Source: Clostridiaceae bacterium AM27-36LB (GTDB lineage Bacteria; Bacillota; Clostridia; Lachnospirales; Lachnospiraceae). Taken from it: a DNA stretch of 59,252 bases. Below are positions 1 to 5,980 of this stretch, piece after piece. The DNA lies in the NCBI GenBank assembly GCA_003480725.1, contig QUJQ01000013.1, positions 1 to 59,252 on the forward strand, written 5' to 3'. A program made the position numbers and the translations under genes. The notes below the pieces were generated by a model, which did not search any database, was not told where the DNA came from, and saw nothing but the letters and a program-made list of their open reading frames with translations. Each line of letters begins with the position of its first letter. The first letter of the stretch is position 1.

Positions 1-131
1 GTATTTAGGACCTTGATTCGGTACGGCTCATAAATGACCTTGCCGTGCTTATCCTTCATAGGCTTTCCGTCTTTCCCCAGCTTGGGTGCGCCCCTTTGGA
101 GCATTTTTCCGCACTCCACCAAAATGGTTCC
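1..131 (-). pseudogene. virD4: virD4/TraG-like coupling protein, internal segment after an insertion (continues off the window)
   Basis: Read on the minus strand, this stretch encodes GTILVECGKMLQRGAPKLG and then GKVIYEPYRIKVLN. This is the part of a VirD4 type IV coupling protein that follows the VVTDPKG motif. The matching N-terminal half ends with exactly VVTDPKG at 7678-8207. Joining the two halves across the intervening element, with one GG dinucleotide, restores an uninterrupted frame (seen directly). The coupling protein is the inner-membrane ATPase that hands relaxase-DNA to the conjugation channel. This piece has no start of its own and should not be translated into anything useful. 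The rest of the gene lies to the left of the window. Confidence 0.85.
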
Positions 132-171
132 CTTTCGGTCTGTTTGTCAAGGACATAGAGAAAAGTTTTCA

Positions 172-351
172 TCATTTCTTTGCGGATAGGTCATTTTCCA
201 GTAGCCGCATGACTTTATCGCTCATGCGCTCTGTGCTTGTCTGACTGAAATGGAGCGATAATTCATAGGTGGTCTTGCCGATTTTTCGCTTGACGGTCTG
301 CGGCTTCGGGGCGGCGGTGGTCTTAGTGACTGTCTGTGTGTTTTCCTGCAT
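172..351 (-). CDS. tnpW: Transposon-encoded protein TnpW
   Basis: This is a 59-residue protein with a Thr/Lys-rich N-terminus (QENTQTVTKTTAAPKPQ) and the conserved core KRKIGKTTYELSLHFSQTS followed by ERMSDKVMRLLENDL. That is the TnpW family found at the ends of clostridial serine-recombinase transposons. Its function is not known. It has no membrane segment or cysteines. The start is the ATG at 349-351, with AAAGGAGAACC upstream. A terminator-like hairpin sits further upstream at 384-412. It is the last gene of the element before the junction at 130. A 38-codon frame overlapping its stop runs over the junction into virD4 and is probably not a gene. Confidence 0.8.
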   Translation of the reverse strand: MQENTQTVTKTTAAPKPQTVKRKIGKTTYELSLHFSQTSTERMSDKVMRLLENDLSAKK

Positions 352-383
352 AGGTTCTCCTTTCTGATTTTGGCAAAAGAAAA

Positions 384-412
384 AGCAGGAAGTCCTTTTA
401 AGGTTTCCTGCT
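384..412 (-). terminator. Terminator-like hairpin in front of tnpW
   Basis: The arms AGCAGGAA and TTCCTGCT are followed on the minus strand by TTTTTCTTTT. The U-run ends shortly before the tnpW ribosome binding site, so the hairpin is placed as an attenuator or processing signal rather than a plain operon end. It is nearly identical to the hairpin at 3091-3118. Confidence 0.65.
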
Positions 413-461
413 TGGTGGGTGCTACTGTAAGGGTAGCGGTTATTCAGTTTTCAATGGCTGT

Positions 462-573
462 GTTACGCAATAGAAGCCCATTTTTGAGGATAAAGGTATA
501 AAATACCGTCTTTGCAATTTTGACGCTTAAAAAGCCTTGTAGAATAGGCGTTTTAAGCCGCCTACTGCGTAAC
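462..573 (-). other. Structured region between the GNAT gene and tnpW (closed by an 8-bp inverted repeat)
   Basis: GTTACGCA (462-469) and TGCGTAAC (566-573) are perfect inverted repeats that close a 112-nt stretch. Inside it are smaller self-complementary pieces such as GGTATAAAATACC and CTTAAAA/TTTTAAG-type arms. No open frame of note is present. The region begins directly after the GNAT stop codon, so it may be a folded 3' UTR or a small structured RNA. No known RNA family is recognised. Confidence 0.4.
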
Positions 574-574
574 A

Positions 575-1015
575 TCATATATTCCGCATATACTTCATTG
601 GCGTGTAACGAATACCGTCTGTTAATTGTTCTGTGTTGGTATCGACAAAACCTAATTTGTGATAAACAGGAACAGCAAAGGGAGATGAATTAACTGTAAA
701 TTCATCATTGCTACTATTTTCCTTGAGGTATTCCCATAACTGTTTTCCTATACCTTGCTTTTGGTAAGCGGCAGAAACAAAGAAACAGCAAATATGCTTT
801 CTGTTATCATTTGTGGCGATAACTCCTCGTAGAGTGTTATTATCAAACGCTCCGAAAAACTCTAAGCTGTCGATAATTTCTTGATTGCTGATAAATTTGT
901 AAAAGCTGTCAATTCCTTGTTGTGAATAGTCGGGGGCTTCAAATTGTAAAAAAGTTTCCCATGTGAGTTGCAAGGCGGTTGCCATTTCTGCCTTGCGTAT
1001 TTTTCTAATTTCCAT
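575..1015 (-). CDS. GNAT family N-acetyltransferase
   Basis: This is a 146-residue GCN5-related acetyltransferase, which would transfer an acetyl group from acetyl-CoA to an amine. The acetyl-CoA binding motif is seen as FVSAAYQKQGIGKQLWEYL (the QxxGxG/A loop), followed by the β5 region FTVNSSPFAVPVYHKLGF and the C-terminal YTPMKYM. The start chosen is the ATG of MEIRKIRKAEM, with GCGAGGCG spaced 7 nt upstream. The longer upstream frame lacks a ribosome binding site and runs to the relaxase stop. It lies 55 nt behind mobA/mobL as a cargo gene of the mobilizable element. The substrate cannot be deduced. It does not show the signature of a known aminoglycoside acetyltransferase. Confidence 0.8.
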   Translation of the reverse strand: MEIRKIRKAEMATALQLTWETFLQFEAPDYSQQGIDSFYKFISNQEIIDSLEFFGAFDNNTLRGVIATNDNRKHICCFFVSAAYQKQGIGKQLWEYLKENSSNDEFTVNSSPFAVPVYHKLGFVDTNTEQLTDGIRYTPMKYMRNI

Positions 1016-1069
1016 AGTAATCGCCTCGCTTCTCAATAATATTCGTATTATACCACTTATCCGGCGCAA

Positions 1070-2563
1070 TCACAATTCCATATCACGCCGTTTGTTCTGC
1101 GTCTTTTCTTTGCCCTGCTCCGGCTGTACTGCCTGTTCCACGCATTTCTTGACAGCTTCGGCTTCCTGTACCTCGGCTTTCAAGGTCTGCAAACTGCCAT
1201 ATAAGCGGCTTTTCTTTTGGGTAAGGTCGGCAACTTCGGCTTTCCATGCTTTCGGCTTCAGCACCTTATCTTCCCCTAAATGCTCTTTGAGATAACGCTC
1301 GGCACTCTGATACAAAGTTAATGCGACTCGGTTGCTCTCGAAAAAATCCTCCTGCTTCTTTGGCTTGGTCTGCATATACGCCTTGTAGGTGGGGCGGTGT
1401 TCCCGATATTTCTCGGCTTGGTCTATCAGTTCCTTTCGCTCATGGAGTAGCTTTTCTGTCTGCTTGATTTCCCCGTTGGTAGTCCAGTATTGTTTTTTCA
1501 TATCCGATACAACTTCCTGCAACTGCACAAGGGTAGTAATGTTTCTGCTCTGCAAGAAATTAAATGCCTTTGCGTACAACTTCAAGTCTTGAATTTTTTC
1601 GTACCGGCTCTGTGGCTTGGCGGCTTCTGTATAGGCTCGGTTAAGCAATTCTAAAAGGGTGGACGGCTGTTCGGAACGCTCGGAAAGGATAGGAACGGAA
1701 AGGAAAGGATTTTCCTTTGTCTGTGCGGTCTTTTCTTTTATCCATGCTGTGAGGGCGGCAATCCGGCGTTTGACCTCCTTTAACAGACGATTTTGTTCCC
1801 GTATTTCTCTGTTCTGATTGCCTTTATCGGTAACAATGCCCCTGCGCTCCATTTGGGTAGCGGCAACGCCCATGTGGACGGTCGGTATCTGCTCTATGCC
1901 TTGCCGCTTATAGGAACGGTGGTCTATGCGTTCCGGTCTGTCCTGTGCGGCAAGATAGCGGTTCGCAGTATCCGCCCACGCCTGCCGCCATACTTCGGCC
2001 TTCTCTTGGCTGTTCCAGTCAACCGTATCAACCTTGCGGCTCTTGAATGTGCCGTTTTTCAGCTTGATACGCTGACCGCCCTTGTCTAAAAGATATTCCT
2101 TTTTTGACTTTGCTCCCCACTCGCCGGACTGCTCCAACGGGCGCATGGTAAGCATGATATGAGCGTGAGGGTTTCCGTCCTGTTTATCGTGAATGGCAAA
2201 ATCGGCGCACATTCCAACAGACACAAAATTTTCTTTCACATATTCCCGTACAAGCTGTATCTGCTTTTCCCTGTCAAGTTCTACGGGCAGGGCAATTTCA
2301 ATCTCCCTTGCAAGCTGTGAGTTCTTGGCTTTCTCGATTTTCTCCACGCTGTTCCATAGGGCAGAACGGTCTGCAAAATCCGGCGGCGCATGGGGCGGCA
2401 AGAGGATTTCCGTATGCACAATACCGCCTTTCCTCGTAAAGTCATGGGTAACGCCGTCATAGTTGTTAGTGAGGGTTTCTCCGCTTCGGTAAGCGGCGGC
2501 GGCAACGGCTGACTTGCCTTTCCCTCTGCTGACAATCTTAATACTGCAATGATATATCGCCAC
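1070..2563 (-). CDS. mobA: MobA/MobL family relaxase
   Basis: This is a 497-residue relaxase that nicks oriT and stays covalently bound to the transferred strand. The N-terminus AIYHCSIKIVSRGKGKSAVA and AAAYRSGE are hallmarks of the MobA/MobL (MOBQ) family. The metal-binding motif HDKQDGNPHAHIMLT lies at residues ~125-139. The C-terminal half (from about residue 230) is charged and predicted helical or coiled coil. The start is GTG at 2561-2563, because AAAGGAGG lies 8 nt upstream and the family N-terminus begins here. The frame upstream runs through oriT and is not coding. It has no primase domain. The gene follows DUF3847 and oriT directly, the usual mobilization module. Confidence 0.92.
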   Translation of the reverse strand: MAIYHCSIKIVSRGKGKSAVAAAAYRSGETLTNNYDGVTHDFTRKGGIVHTEILLPPHAPPDFADRSALWNSVEKIEKAKNSQLAREIEIALPVELDREKQIQLVREYVKENFVSVGMCADFAIHDKQDGNPHAHIMLTMRPLEQSGEWGAKSKKEYLLDKGGQRIKLKNGTFKSRKVDTVDWNSQEKAEVWRQAWADTANRYLAAQDRPERIDHRSYKRQGIEQIPTVHMGVAATQMERRGIVTDKGNQNREIREQNRLLKEVKRRIAALTAWIKEKTAQTKENPFLSVPILSERSEQPSTLLELLNRAYTEAAKPQSRYEKIQDLKLYAKAFNFLQSRNITTLVQLQEVVSDMKKQYWTTNGEIKQTEKLLHERKELIDQAEKYREHRPTYKAYMQTKPKKQEDFFESNRVALTLYQSAERYLKEHLGEDKVLKPKAWKAEVADLTQKKSRLYGSLQTLKAEVQEAEAVKKCVEQAVQPEQGKEKTQNKRRDMEL

Positions 2564-2735
2564 GCTGTCAACCTCCTTTCGGGCGGCATATTCAGACTTC
2601 ATGGCAGACGATAGACTGCAAAGCAGGGTATCGTCTGGCGTGAAGTACACAAGGGGTAGGGAATGAAATTCCCGTAGGGGAGTGTAGCTCCCCTGTATCA
2701 GCGGAACGCTGATATAAGCCCTCGGCAGAGCGCAC

Positions 2736-2764
2736 ACACCCGTAAGGGTGTATAAGTGCGCCCT
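2736..2764 (+). other. oriT: Origin of transfer (oriT) with RSF1010/MOBQ-type nic core
   Basis: A 6-bp inverted repeat ACACCC-GTAA-GGGTGT (2736-2751) is followed at 2753-2764 by TAAGTGCGCCCT. That matches the nic core known for RSF1010/R1162-type oriTs, in which cleavage falls between TAAGTGCG and CCCT. It lies in the 218-nt gap between DUF3847 and the MobA/MobL relaxase, which is where oriT is expected. The same gap holds three further short hairpins: GGGAATGAAATTCCC, GGGGAGTGTAGCTCCCC and TATCAGCGGAACGCTGATA. The relaxase class and the nic sequence agree with each other. Confidence 0.85.
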
Positions 2765-2781
2765 TGTCAAGCAAGGGAGAT

Positions 2782-3054
2782 TTAATTCTCCCGGTTTTCT
2801 TCTCCGATTTTCCGTAAATGCTCCTGCGCCTGTGCGGTCTGAAAAGTAACCTCCAACAAGCCCTTTATCTGCTCGTTGCTGTACTGCTCCGGCTTCTCCA
2901 ACAGGCTTTCCAGTATCGCTCCACGCTCAATAAGGCGGTGTGTCCTCGCCTTGCGTTCTGCGTCTTTTTTCTGATTGAGAAGTTTCCGCTTTCTGTTCTG
3001 TAACTGCCGGATTTCTTCCTCGGCTTTTGCAATCTTTTCTTCAATGTCTGTCAT
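2782..3054 (-). CDS. DUF3847 mobilization-module protein
   Basis: This is a 90-residue, highly charged protein. Residues 1-45 (DIEEKIAKAEEEIRQLQNRK and onward) form a predicted coiled coil, and the C-terminal part ILESLLEKPEQYSNEQIKGL is typical of DUF3847. Members are found immediately upstream of MobA/MobL relaxases in clostridial elements. By position they may serve as relaxosome accessory proteins, but no biochemical role is established. The start ATG is preceded by AAAGGAGATTTAACC. oriT begins about 20 nt after its stop, so the gene and oriT are physically coupled. Confidence 0.8.
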   Translation of the reverse strand: MTDIEEKIAKAEEEIRQLQNRKRKLLNQKKDAERKARTHRLIERGAILESLLEKPEQYSNEQIKGLLEVTFQTAQAQEHLRKIGEENREN

Positions 3055-3090
3055 GGTTAAATCTCCTTTCTAATTTCGGGCATAAGAAAA

Positions 3091-3118
3091 GCAGGAAGTC
3101 CGTTTCGGGATTTCCTGC
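3091..3118 (-). terminator. Terminator-like hairpin in front of the DUF3847 gene
   Basis: The arms GCAGGAA/TTCCTGC have an inner TCC/GGA extension and are followed on the minus strand by TTTTCTTATGCC. The DUF3847 ribosome binding site is about 25 nt further on. It is a near copy of the hairpin before tnpW, in the same element. Confidence 0.6.
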
Positions 3119-3158
3119 TCGGTGTTTTTTGCTGACCGCCCCTGTCTGTATTGCCGCC

Positions 3159-3401
3159 TTATCTGTCTATCTTAAAATTCTCCACGACAGCATGAATTAA
3201 GCGGCGTTCCATGAAGTCTTTTTTATCTGTGTCTATCCCGTAGTACACAAGCCCCCTTTCGTCATAAACTGTCTTGATACATTTGTTGCGGATATAGCTT
3301 TCATAGGTTTTCAGCACCGTCTGAATGGCGGCGGCTTCCCCCTGTGTGGCGGCTATAATTACCTCAACGGGCAGATAGTGGTCTTTGTATTTTTTACTCA
3401 T
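3159..3401 (-). CDS. Helix-turn-helix protein of conjugative-transposon type
   Basis: This is an 80-residue protein beginning MSKKYKDHYLPVEVIIAATQ, with a central AIQTVLKTYESYIRNKCIK. This matches the conjugative-transposon HTH family (Pfam HTH_16) that accompanies the Tn916-type sigma-like regulator. Its start overlaps the end of the upstream sigma-factor gene by 8 nt (3394-3401), so the two are probably translationally coupled. It is likely a transcriptional partner of that sigma factor controlling element genes. That role is inferred from family and pairing. Confidence 0.75.
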   Translation of the reverse strand: MSKKYKDHYLPVEVIIAATQGEAAAIQTVLKTYESYIRNKCIKTVYDERGLVYYGIDTDKKDFMERRLIHAVVENFKIDR

Positions 3402-3813
3402 GGCGGCGCACCTCCATTTCTGACCGTATTTGTCGGACAGCCCTCATTTTGTGGTAACTGATTTTTCCGGCATTACAGCCATAGAGGGCGGCAATCTCTT
3501 TGTTCTTAAAGCCTAAGAAAAAATACAGTAAGATGATTTCCTGCCTGTACGGTGTAAGGCGTTCTATGGCGTGTCCTAACAGCTCGTTTTGTACTTCTAC
3601 AAGCCATTCCCTCACTTGGAAATGGTAAACCATACAAGGGTAGCGGTCTGCGGTGCTGACCTCGGCTAAATCCTTTTCCAGTAGGGAAGAAAAGGACACT
3701 TCATGCTCTGTACGGCGGCGGTTGGCATGATAGTAGCTGATAGAAGCATATTTCAAGACTTTCGTACAGTATGCGTCAAACTGTCGTTGTAAAATTTCTA
3801 TGTTTTCATTCAT
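3394..3813 (-). CDS. Sigma-70 region 4 family protein (conjugative-transposon type)
   Basis: This is a 139-residue protein with no region 2. The C-terminal half LTPYRQEIILLYFFLGFKNK EIAALYGCNAGKISYHKMRA reads as a sigma region 4 helix-turn-helix. The family is common in Tn916-like and serine-recombinase elements and is thought to activate element transcription. The start ATG lies 10 nt after CAGGAGG. That ribosome binding site is buried in the 3' arm of a perfect 10-bp hairpin (3824-3865), suggesting that translation is controlled. The stop overlaps the next gene. Confidence 0.8.
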   Translation of the reverse strand: MNENIEILQRQFDAYCTKVLKYASISYYHANRRRTEHEVSFSSLLEKDLAEVSTADRYPCMVYHFQVREWLVEVQNELLGHAIERLTPYRQEIILLYFFLGFKNKEIAALYGCNAGKISYHKMRAVRQIRSEMEVRRHE

Positions 3814-3823
3814 TTTGATTTTC

Positions 3824-3865
3824 CTCCTGTCTGTTCGTATGATAGCTACGCAAAGCAGACAGGAG
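3824..3865 (-). promoter_or_regulatory. Hairpin that sequesters the sigma-factor ribosome binding site
   Basis: On the minus strand CTCCTGTCTG (3865-3856 region) pairs perfectly with CAGACAGGAG (3833-3824) across a 22-nt loop. The Shine-Dalgarno sequence AGGAGG of the gene starting at 3813 is the end of the 3' arm. When folded, the site would be masked. Opening the hairpin, by a protein, a translating ribosome or another RNA, would be needed for expression. Confidence 0.6.
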
Positions 3866-3890
3866 AGGTGGAGAACGGCAAAGAGGAAAA

Positions 3891-3916
3891 GGCGTCTGCT
3901 CCCATTCGCAAACGCC
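3891..3916 (-). terminator. Terminator-like hairpin upstream of the sigma-factor leader
   Basis: GGCGT/ACGCC arms plus a GC-rich interior are followed on the minus strand by TTTTCCTCTT. It lies between the membrane-protein gene ending at 3933 and the sigma-factor leader. It can act as the terminator of the DUF2089/membrane cassette or as an attenuator for the sigma gene. Confidence 0.5.
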
Positions 3917-3932
3917 CTTTGTTATGTGCTAT

Positions 3933-4223
3933 TTAGTTAATGTCTCTTGCTTTCATTTTATCCATTTCTGCCTGTTGCAATTTTTTGTACTTCTCCCTGC
4001 CAGTACCCCAATCGCCAAAAAATATAGTATTGGCTATCACAAACGGAAATACATTTCTAATGGTAAGCGGTACTTTACCACTTGCAAAAATCCAGATAGT
4101 GCCTATCAGAATGAGCATAGGAATAATGCCGCCCCATAAAGGATTTTTCAACTTTACACAAAGAAAATATTCCACAACGAAAAGTACTCCTGCAATCACA
4201 AATCCAATAATCAAATCAATCAT
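3933..4223 (-). CDS. Small membrane protein (cassette paralog 2)
   Basis: This 96-residue protein has three predicted membrane segments (about residues 4-22, 30-48 and 56-76). It ends in a charged tail GREKYKKLQQAEMDKMKARDIN. The tail ends LRKMKAKDIN in the neighbouring 4237-4527 protein, so the two are paralogs from a tandem duplication. The start has AAAGGAGATG upstream. The pair follows a DUF2089 regulator, an arrangement seen in small Firmicute membrane-protein operons. The function is unknown. Low GC compared with the mobilization genes hints at a separate origin as cargo. Confidence 0.7.
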   Translation of the reverse strand: MIDLIIGFVIAGVLFVVEYFLCVKLKNPLWGGIIPMLILIGTIWIFASGKVPLTIRNVFPFVIANTIFFGDWGTGREKYKKLQQAEMDKMKARDIN

Positions 4224-4236
4224 ATTTACATCTCCT

Positions 4237-4527
4237 TTAGTTAATGTCTTTGGCTTTCATTTTTCTAAGTTCATCTTTGCGGTACTGATGTCGTCCATCT
4301 ATCCAAATAAGAAATTCTAAAGCAAGAAGAAAAGCACCCACAAAAATGTAATTTGTAGTTTGCGATACCTGCATAACAAAGTACAAGATTATCATAACTG
4401 CAATCGAAAACAGAGGAACAACAGCCCCTAACTGCCATACTTTCCTTGTACTCAAATATTTTTGTACGCTGTATATGATAAGCGTAACGGCAATCGTGCC
4501 AAAAAATTTCAATAACATAGATAGCAT
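4237..4527 (-). CDS. Small membrane protein (cassette paralog 1)
   Basis: This 96-residue protein has predicted membrane helices near residues 5-24, 32-52 and 58-78. Its cytoplasmic tail ends in KDELRKMKAKDIN, matching the tail of the downstream paralog. It starts 2 nt after the DUF2089 stop, with GGAAGAGATA as ribosome binding site, and is therefore in the same transcript. No enzyme motif is visible. By analogy to other DUF2089 operons it could be a membrane-stress or sensing component. That is inference only. Confidence 0.7.
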   Translation of the reverse strand: MLSMLLKFFGTIAVTLIIYSVQKYLSTRKVWQLGAVVPLFSIAVMIILYFVMQVSQTTNYIFVGAFLLALEFLIWIDGRHQYRKDELRKMKAKDIN

Positions 4528-4529
4528 AA

Positions 4530-4826
4530 TTATCTCTTCCTTTCTTGTTTATACTTGTCAATGATAATTTTTGCGGTTTCTAAATCAATTCGTGAGTCAA
4601 CTGCAAGCCCTTTAATAAATGTGGAAAATGGTTCTTCCTCCTTTTGGTCGCTTAATTCGATTTTCTGAATAAGTTTATCAAGACGCAGACGGACGGTAGG
4701 GTAAGATACTTCATACAGCTTTGCAATTTCTTTAAGCGAACCAGATTTTAAGACAAAGTTCTTTAAGAATGTAACATCTTCCGGCTCTAAGGCAAGTAAC
4801 CATTGTGGAATTTTATCTATTTCCAT
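4530..4826 (-). CDS. DUF2089 family regulator-like protein
   Basis: This is a 98-residue protein. Residues 3-55 contain PQWLLALEPEDVTFLKNFVL and GSLKEIAKLYEVSYPTVRLR, a helix-turn-helix of the DUF2089 family. The usual N-terminal zinc ribbon of longer DUF2089 proteins is absent. The C-terminal part is acidic and helical. It leads a three-gene cassette with two small membrane proteins and probably regulates them. The 4827-5122 gap upstream contains a four-fold 23-bp repeat that could be its operator array or the element's replication origin. The start has AAAGGAGAACTGAA. Confidence 0.75.
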   Translation of the reverse strand: MEIDKIPQWLLALEPEDVTFLKNFVLKSGSLKEIAKLYEVSYPTVRLRLDKLIQKIELSDQKEEEPFSTFIKGLAVDSRIDLETAKIIIDKYKQERKR

Positions 4827-4950
4827 TTCAGTTCTCCTTTCTATTTATCTTTAATTTTCTTTAGTATAACATAAATAATTTTAAAGTCAATAAGGAAATC
4901 AAAATAAATTTTATCAAAATCGGATTTTTCAACAATGGAATAGGTTAGGC

Positions 4951-5042
4951 TTTCGGTTTCCGTAGTCCTTGACTTTCGATTATCGAAATTTAAGAGTTTC
5001 GATTTCCGAAGTTCTGGAATTTCGGTTATCGAAGTGTATAAG
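4951..5042. repeat. Four 23-bp direct repeats (iteron-like array)
   Basis: Copies start at 4951, 4974, 4997 and 5020, spaced exactly 23 bp. Each begins TTTCGRTTWYCG, and three continue with GAA. The core TTCGATTATCGAA is itself close to palindromic. The array lies in an AT-rich gap between the short repA (5123-5500) and the DUF2089 gene. Exact spacing of about two helical turns is typical of iterons bound by a replication initiator. Operators for DUF2089 are the alternative. The rest of the gap 4827-5122 shows only an AT-rich tract (4860-4920) and no gene. Confidence 0.6.
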
Positions 5043-5122
5043 ACTGATTATATCAATACAAGTATAACAGACTTATCTATCAATCCTATCCTTTCCTTTC
5101 CTAAACCCTTTCCCTCCCACGC

Positions 5123-5500
5123 CTACCAGTCATAGAGGGAAGTATCGTTCATAAAGTTCTTGACATAGATAATGTTCGGCTTTCCTAAGCCCTGCCGGAC
5201 ACACTCAATCAGCCCGATACCTTTCTCGCTGTCTAACTCTGCAAACAGCTTCACAATCTTTTCAGTGCCGCATTTCAGCCGTTCCCTTGCGTCCTCCAGT
5301 GTGAAGTAGATAAACACACGCCCGTCCTTATCCGTCCAACCGTTTTTCATGGAAAGCTCCATGCGGTCTATCAACATACCATACAGCAGTTTTGCGTCTG
5401 TGGAGAGGGCTTCAAAGCGTTCATCAGAAAACAGCAGCTTCGGTATGCGGTAAAATGCGTACTGCTCGGCGGCTCTGCCGTAGAAGTACGGAAAACTCAT
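5123..5500 (-). CDS. repA: Replication initiator protein A, N-terminal domain only (short form)
   Basis: This 125-residue protein matches the N-terminal winged-helix domain of clostridial RepA: FPYFYGRAAEQYAFYRIPKL, LSTDAKLLYGMLIDRMELS, then GKPNIIYVKNF. A full-length relative in this window (14268-15197) has 309 residues with a C-terminal DUF6017 domain, which is missing here. It probably binds origin DNA during excision-stage replication, but whether a short form can initiate replication is not known. The start is the ATG at 5498-5500, with AAAAGGAGG 10 nt upstream. It follows the recombinase and two small genes. Confidence 0.75.
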   Translation of the reverse strand: MSFPYFYGRAAEQYAFYRIPKLLFSDERFEALSTDAKLLYGMLIDRMELSMKNGWTDKDGRVFIYFTLEDARERLKCGTEKIVKLFAELDSEKGIGLIECVRQGLGKPNIIYVKNFMNDTSLYDW

Positions 5501-5504
5501 GCAA

Positions 5505-5648
5505 TCAATCCTCCTTTTCCACCTCAAACAGCGCAAACGGCATAATCAGGGGGTAGGCATATCCTAATACCTTATGCGGTTTTCGGCTTCTTAAAATGCT
5601 ATTGGAATAGGGCTTGTGAAGCGTAGAACGCCCCCAAAACGCTCTCAT
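5505..5648 (-). CDS. 47-residue translation-coupled small protein
   Basis: This frame starts with ATG inside the ATGA that ends the upstream gene (5645-5923) and stops 4 nt before the repA start. The product (MRAFWGRSTLHKPYSNSILR, then RKPHKVLGYAYPLIMPFALF and an acidic EVEKED end) has one hydrophobic stretch. The coupling on both sides and the absence of any other use for the 140-nt gap support it as a real gene. No family is recognised. It could alternatively be untranslated spacer carrying the repA leader. Confidence 0.45.
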   Translation of the reverse strand: MRAFWGRSTLHKPYSNSILRSRKPHKVLGYAYPLIMPFALFEVEKED

Positions 5649-5923
5649 TTGTCTGTCCTCGGCAATCTCTGTTTTGCCCGTTCTTTCTGCTCCGCTGTGA
5701 GCGTGACGGTCTTTTCCTTTGACCGTAAGCTGATAAACCGCTTCGGCATGGAATAGGTCTTACTGACTTCATCAGCCTTGACGCACTGATAGCACTGTGG
5801 GTTTTTCTCCACCAGTTTATCAAGTTTCCGTTTCCATACGGGGTCTGCGGTGTAGATACTGGCGGTATCCTCGGCGGCGTTCAAAAGGATAATGGTTTCT
5901 TTCTCATATCGGCTCAATCTCAT
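5645..5923 (-). CDS. Conserved small protein of serine-recombinase elements
   Basis: This is a 92-residue basic protein: RLSRYEKETIILLNAAEDTA, KRKLDKLVEKNPQCYQCV, then SKTYSMPKRFISLR and a C-terminal KERAKQRLP. Proteins of this shape are found next to the recombinase in many clostridial mobilizable transposons and carry no established function. The start has GGAAAGGAGC upstream. It lies directly behind the recombinase in transcription order and in front of the 47-aa ORF and repA. A DNA-binding accessory (directionality or copy control) role is possible but not shown. Confidence 0.6.
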   Translation of the reverse strand: MRLSRYEKETIILLNAAEDTASIYTADPVWKRKLDKLVEKNPQCYQCVKADEVSKTYSMPKRFISLRSKEKTVTLTAEQKERAKQRLPRTDK

Positions 5924-5948
5924 ATCTGCTCCTTTCCGGCAAGAGAAA

Positions 5949-5970
5949 AGACACTCCTTAAGAAGTGCCT
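5949..5970 (-). terminator. Terminator-like near-palindrome between the recombinase and the next gene
   Basis: On the minus strand AGGCACTTCTTAAGGAGTGTCT folds on itself and is followed by TTTTCTCTTGCC. The ribosome binding site of the 5923 start comes about 10 nt later. It is the same layout as the other hairpin-plus-U-run leaders in this region. Confidence 0.45.
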
Positions 5971-5980
5971 TTCCTGCCTG

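Noticed and set aside
56..172. 38-codon frame MKTFLYVLDKQTERE overlapping the tnpW stop.
   Set aside because: It runs across the element/virD4 junction and ends in another frame of virD4, so its end is an accident of the insertion.
4951..5042. A CRISPR array at the 23-bp repeats.
   Set aside because: Repeats are contiguous at 23 bp without unique spacers, and no cas gene is nearby. No CRISPR array was found anywhere in the window.
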